64,000 nt of DNA. Source: Gammaproteobacteria bacterium. Its GTDB lineage: Bacteria > Pseudomonadota > Gammaproteobacteria > Natronospirales > REEB76. Shown here piece by piece: positions 61,471 through 64,000 of this stretch. The notes below the pieces were generated by a model, which did not search any database, was not told where the DNA came from, and was given only the letters and a program-made list of their open reading frames with translations. Position 1 is the first letter of the stretch, and each line of letters begins with the position of its first letter. A program made the position numbers and the translations under genes. The stretch covers positions 64,007 to 128,006 of the forward strand of contig DASVOS010000011.1 in NCBI GenBank assembly GCA_036383255.1, written 5' to 3'.

Positions 61471-61573
61471 GCAGGGCACATGGATGTGCCCTGCGTCCGG
61501 CGAAGGCCGGACGGAGCCTGGTCCGGGCCTGCACCGGACCGGGCGAGTTGGAAAAGGCAGGAGGCCTTTTCCA
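61471..61573. repeat. Third hairpin cascade
   Basis: Four consecutive inverted repeats: 61471-61494 (GCAGGGCACA, loop TGGA, 10 bp), 61495-61512 (GTCCGGC, loop GAAG, 7 bp), 61516-61544 (11 pairs with one G-T, loop of 7) and 61549-61573 (TGGAAAAGGC, loop AGGAG, 10 bp). Each stem has its own sequence. It fills the centre of the 521-base gap between icmF and the dehydrogenase gene. Confidence 0.8.
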
Positions 61574-61631
61574 GATCGGGATAGGTACCCCGAGCGGCAA
61601 ATCTTCGCTGCCCCCTCCATAGCCGCGAGGG

Positions 61632-61730
61632 TATAATGCCGCCGCCCCTGGGTACCCCCGGGGGCAGTTTTTTATGGAAGCCAGGATTTTCGGGCCGCAT
61701 CGGACGGTCTATATAAACGGTCCTGGCTTC
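61632..61730 (+). promoter_or_regulatory. Structured leader before the amino-acid dehydrogenase
   Basis: TATAAT (61632-61637) is followed by a terminator-like hairpin GCCCCTGGG / CCCGGGGGC type (61644-61665, nine pairs with one T-G) and AGTTTTTT. Then comes a perfect 10-bp inverted repeat GAAGCCAGGA (61677-61686) / TCCTGGCTTC (61721-61730) enclosing CTATATAAA. No good -35 is seen for the TATAAT. Attenuation or a terminator of the upstream short transcript are both possible. Confidence 0.5.
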
Positions 61731-61759
61731 GCCCGCAGCAATACGTTCAGGAGGAGTCC

Positions 61760-62866
61760 ATGGAGATTTTCGCCACCCTCGAGAAGATGGGGCATGAGCA
61801 GGTCGTGTTCTTCCAGCATAAGGAATCCGGCCTCAAGGCCATCGTGGCCGTGCACAACACCGTGCTCGGGCCCGCCCTGGGCGGCTGCCGCATGTGGCCC
61901 TACAAGAGCGAGGACGAGGCGATCACCGACGTGTTGCGCCTCTCGCGCGGCATGACCTACAAGGCCGCGGTCTCCGGCCTGAACCTGGGCGGCGGCAAGG
62001 CCGTGATCATCGGCGACCCCTCCCAGAAATCCGAGGCGCTGTTCCGCGCCTTCGGCCGCTTCGTGCAGTCGCTCGGCGGCCGCTACATCACCGCCGAGGA
62101 CGTGAACACGGCCATCGCGGACATGGACTACATCTTCATGGAGACGGACTACGTGGCCGGCGTGCACCCGGTGCACGGCGGCAGCGGCGACCCCTCGCCC
62201 TTCACCGCGTTCGGCACCATCCAGGGCATCAAGGCCTGCCTGATGAAGAAGTACGGCCACACCGACCTCGCCAAGGCGAGCTACGCGGTGCAGGGCTTGG
62301 GCCACGTGGGCTTCCACGTGGTGAAGCACCTGCGAGACGCGGGCGCGAAGGTGTTCGTGACGGACATGCACAAGGACCGCATCGAGGAGTGCGTGAAGCT
62401 CGGCGCCGAGGCGGTGAGCATGGACGACATCTACAAGGTGGATGCCAAGGTCTACGTGCCCTGCGCGCTCGGCGCCACGGTGAACGAGAAGACCATCCCG
62501 CAGTTCAAGTTCGAGATCATCGCCGGCGCGGCCAACAACCAGCTCGCCACCAACGAGTGCGGCGACATCATCCACAAGAAGGGCATCCTGTACGCGCCGG
62601 ACTACGCGATCAACGCCGGCGGCCTGATGAACGTGTCCATCGAGCTGCAGGGCTACGACCGGGAGCGGGCCAACCGCATGGTCACCGGCATCTACGACAT
62701 CATGGGCAACATCTTCAAGCTGGCGGACAAGGACGGCATCCCCACCTACGTGGCCGCCGACCGCACCGCGGAAGCCCGCATCGCGGCCATGGGCCAGGTG
62801 AAGCTGCCCACGGTGAACCAGCCCTACGAGCGGCACTTCTCCGGCCGCCGCAGCGCCAAGCACTGA
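61760..62866 (+). CDS. Leu/Val/Phe-type amino-acid dehydrogenase
   Basis: 368 residues, start preceded by AGGAGGAG. GPALGGCRMWPYKSEDEAI and GLNLGGGKAVIIGDP hold the substrate glycines and catalytic lysine region of the Glu/Leu/Phe/Val dehydrogenase family; VQGLGHVGFHVVKHL is the NAD-binding loop GxGxxG; GAANNQLA is conserved. It deaminates a branched-chain or aromatic amino acid to the keto acid with NAD. Length fits leucine dehydrogenase. Neighbours icmF and an acyl-CoA dehydrogenase fit valine/leucine breakdown. Confidence 0.92.
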   Translation: MEIFATLEKMGHEQVVFFQHKESGLKAIVAVHNTVLGPALGGCRMWPYKSEDEAITDVLRLSRGMTYKAAVSGLNLGGGKAVIIGDPSQKSEALFRAFGRFVQSLGGRYITAEDVNTAIADMDYIFMETDYVAGVHPVHGGSGDPSPFTAFGTIQGIKACLMKKYGHTDLAKASYAVQGLGHVGFHVVKHLRDAGAKVFVTDMHKDRIEECVKLGAEAVSMDDIYKVDAKVYVPCALGATVNEKTIPQFKFEIIAGAANNQLATNECGDIIHKKGILYAPDYAINAGGLMNVSIELQGYDRERANRMVTGIYDIMGNIFKLADKDGIPTYVAADRTAEARIAAMGQVKLPTVNQPYERHFSGRRSAKH

Positions 62867-62877
62867 CGCCTGAAGCC

Positions 62878-62905
62878 CTGCCCGCGCCGTCCCTGGCGCG
62901 GGCAG
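62878..62905. terminator. Hairpin after the dehydrogenase gene
   Basis: CTGCCCGCGCC / GGCGCGGGCAG, eleven perfect pairs, loop GTCCCT, eleven bases after the stop. No T-run. Confidence 0.55.
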
Positions 62906-62957
62906 GCGACGGTCAGCTCGCCGTGGCCGGTTGTACACTATCTATCTATATATAGAG

Positions 62958-64000
62958 ATGCCCATGGATAGGATCGTGACCAACGACATCGGCGTCCGCA
63001 TCAACGAGGAACTCGACCTCCTGCGCGATACCGTGCGGCGCTTCGCCGAGGCCGAGATCGCCCCGCGCGCCGCCGAGATGGACGAGACGGGCGAGTTCCC
63101 CATGGACCTGTGGCGCAAGCTCGGGGAGCTGGGGCTGCTGGGCGTGACGGTGCCCACGGAGTACGGCGGCTCAGGGCTTAGCTACCTGGCCCACGTGGTG
63201 GCGATGGAGGAGATCTCCCGCGCCTCCGCCTCCGTCGGCCTCTCCTACGCGGCCCATTCCAACCTCTGCGTGAACAACCTCTACCTCAACGCCACCGAGG
63301 AGCAGAGGAAGAAGTACCTGCCCAAGCTCTGCTCCGGCGAATGGGTCGGCGCGCTGGCCATGTCCGAGCCGGGCGCCGGTTCCGACGTGGTGGGCTCCAT
63401 GAGCTGCCGCGCCGAGAAGAAGGGCGGCCACTGGGTCGCCAACGGCAGCAAGATGTGGATCACCAACGGGCCGGACGCGGACGTGGCCCTGGTGTACATG
63501 CGCACCGCCGGCAAGGACGCGGGCTCCAAGTGCATGAGCGCGTTCATCGTGGAGAAGGGCTTCAAGGGCTTCAGCAGCGCGCAGAAGCTGGACAAGCTGG
63601 GCATGCGCGGCTCCCACACCTCCGAGCTCGTGTTCCAGGACTGCGCCCTCCCCGAGGCGAACCTGCTGGGCAAGGCCAACGAGGCGGTCTATATATTGAT
63701 GCGGGGCCTGGACTCCGAGCGCCTGGTGCTCTCCGGCGGGCCCATCGGCATCATGCAGGCGGCACTGGACGTGGTGCTGCCCTACGTGCGCGAGCGCAAG
63801 CAGTTCGGCCGGCCCATCGGCGAGTTCGAGATCATGCAGGCCAAGGTCGCGGACATGTTCGTGGCCCTGCAGACGGCCCGGGCGTTCACCTACCGGGTCT
63901 GCGAGCGCTTCGACAAGGGCGAGCCCTCCCGTACCGAGGCGGCCGCTTCGCTGCTGTTCAGCTCCGAGAACGCGGTGAAGGTGGCGCTGGAGGCGATCCA
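62958..64000 (+). CDS. Acyl-CoA dehydrogenase (isovaleryl-CoA type), 3' end outside window
   Basis: The first 347 codons are present; the frame runs off the window end. MSEPGAGSDVVGSM and WITNGPDADVALVYMRT are FAD- and substrate-contact blocks; SERLVLSGGPIG is typical of isovaleryl-CoA dehydrogenases, where the catalytic glutamate sits in this segment. RERKQFGRPIGEF is conserved. It oxidises a branched acyl-CoA and passes electrons to ETF. ATG 62958 or 62964 may be the start; no clear ribosome site is visible, and CTATATATAG lies just before it. It continues the branched-chain breakdown block. Confidence 0.92.
   Translation, partial: MPMDRIVTNDIGVRINEELDLLRDTVRRFAEAEIAPRAAEMDETGEFPMDLWRKLGELGLLGVTVPTEYGGSGLSYLAHVVAMEEISRASASVGLSYAAHSNLCVNNLYLNATEEQRKKYLPKLCSGEWVGALAMSEPGAGSDVVGSMSCRAEKKGGHWVANGSKMWITNGPDADVALVYMRTAGKDAGSKCMSAFIVEKGFKGFSSAQKLDKLGMRGSHTSELVFQDCALPEANLLGKANEAVYILMRGLDSERLVLSGGPIGIMQAALDVVLPYVRERKQFGRPIGEFEIMQAKVADMFVALQTARAFTYRVCERFDKGEPSRTEAAASLLFSSENAVKVALEAI

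Noticed and set aside
61239-61759. Cobalamin riboswitch for icmF
   Set aside because: No B12-box-like conserved sequence is visible; the structure here is explained by the palindromic element and the hairpin cascade.

Overview
The window is a 64 kb piece of a GC-rich bacterial chromosome. It looks gammaproteobacterial: a XerD recombinase, a seven-iron ferredoxin, a TtpC-type TonB system, a CydP-CydA-CydB-CydX oxidase operon, diderm outer-membrane barrels and FNR-type control sites. I cannot place it at family level. One tRNA-Leu(CAA) is present. No rRNA, phage, transposase or CRISPR array is visible. Most genes have strong G/C third positions. The exception is an AT-rich block at about 52.3-54.6 kb.

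Layout. 0-14 kb is a low-oxygen and stress-respiration region. It starts with a flavodoxin/CBS pair and a Pat-type acyl-CoA synthetase-acetyltransferase. Next is a tightly packed eight-gene operon (3717-10120): UspE-like protein, a Cyc2-like outer-membrane cytochrome-porin, cydP, cydA, cydB, cydX and two unknown genes. A porin follows, divergent from a copper nitrite reductase carrying an extra N-terminal cupredoxin. Three FNR/Anr-like boxes sit upstream of these units. 14-20 kb holds a secreted repeat protein, tRNA-Leu, NUDIX, fdxA, xerD and an acyltransferase. 19-24 kb is a DUF3450-TtpC-ExbB-TonB-TPR energy-transduction operon with no ExbD. 24-44 kb carries hydrolases, MFS, S9/M3/M1 peptidases, PilZ, patatin, two c-di-GMP enzymes (one with an N-terminal V4R sensor), a CPBP protease and a duplicated outer-membrane barrel. 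44-52 kb is a run of small lipoproteins, membrane proteins and orphans, with an ArsR/SRPBCC pair, a PAP2 phosphatase and a HEPN-like protein. 52.3-54.6 kb is an AT-rich RloA/RloB (AbiL-like) defence pair. 55-64 kb has a large Asp-box-type secreted protein, then a branched-chain acyl-CoA block: fused isobutyryl-CoA mutase icmF, a Leu/Val-type dehydrogenase and an acyl-CoA dehydrogenase that runs off the end.

Features that ordinary annotation would miss are: the Cyc2-like gene inside the cyd operon with its shared FNR-type site; three intergenic cascades of short perfect hairpins; two copies of a roughly 125-bp imperfectly palindromic element; a palindromic repeat inserted in frame in icmF; a structured leader before the amino-acid dehydrogenase; a 50-residue membrane protein behind icmF; and an ArsR operator covering its own start codon. 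All functional statements come from motifs and context read by eye; no search was run.
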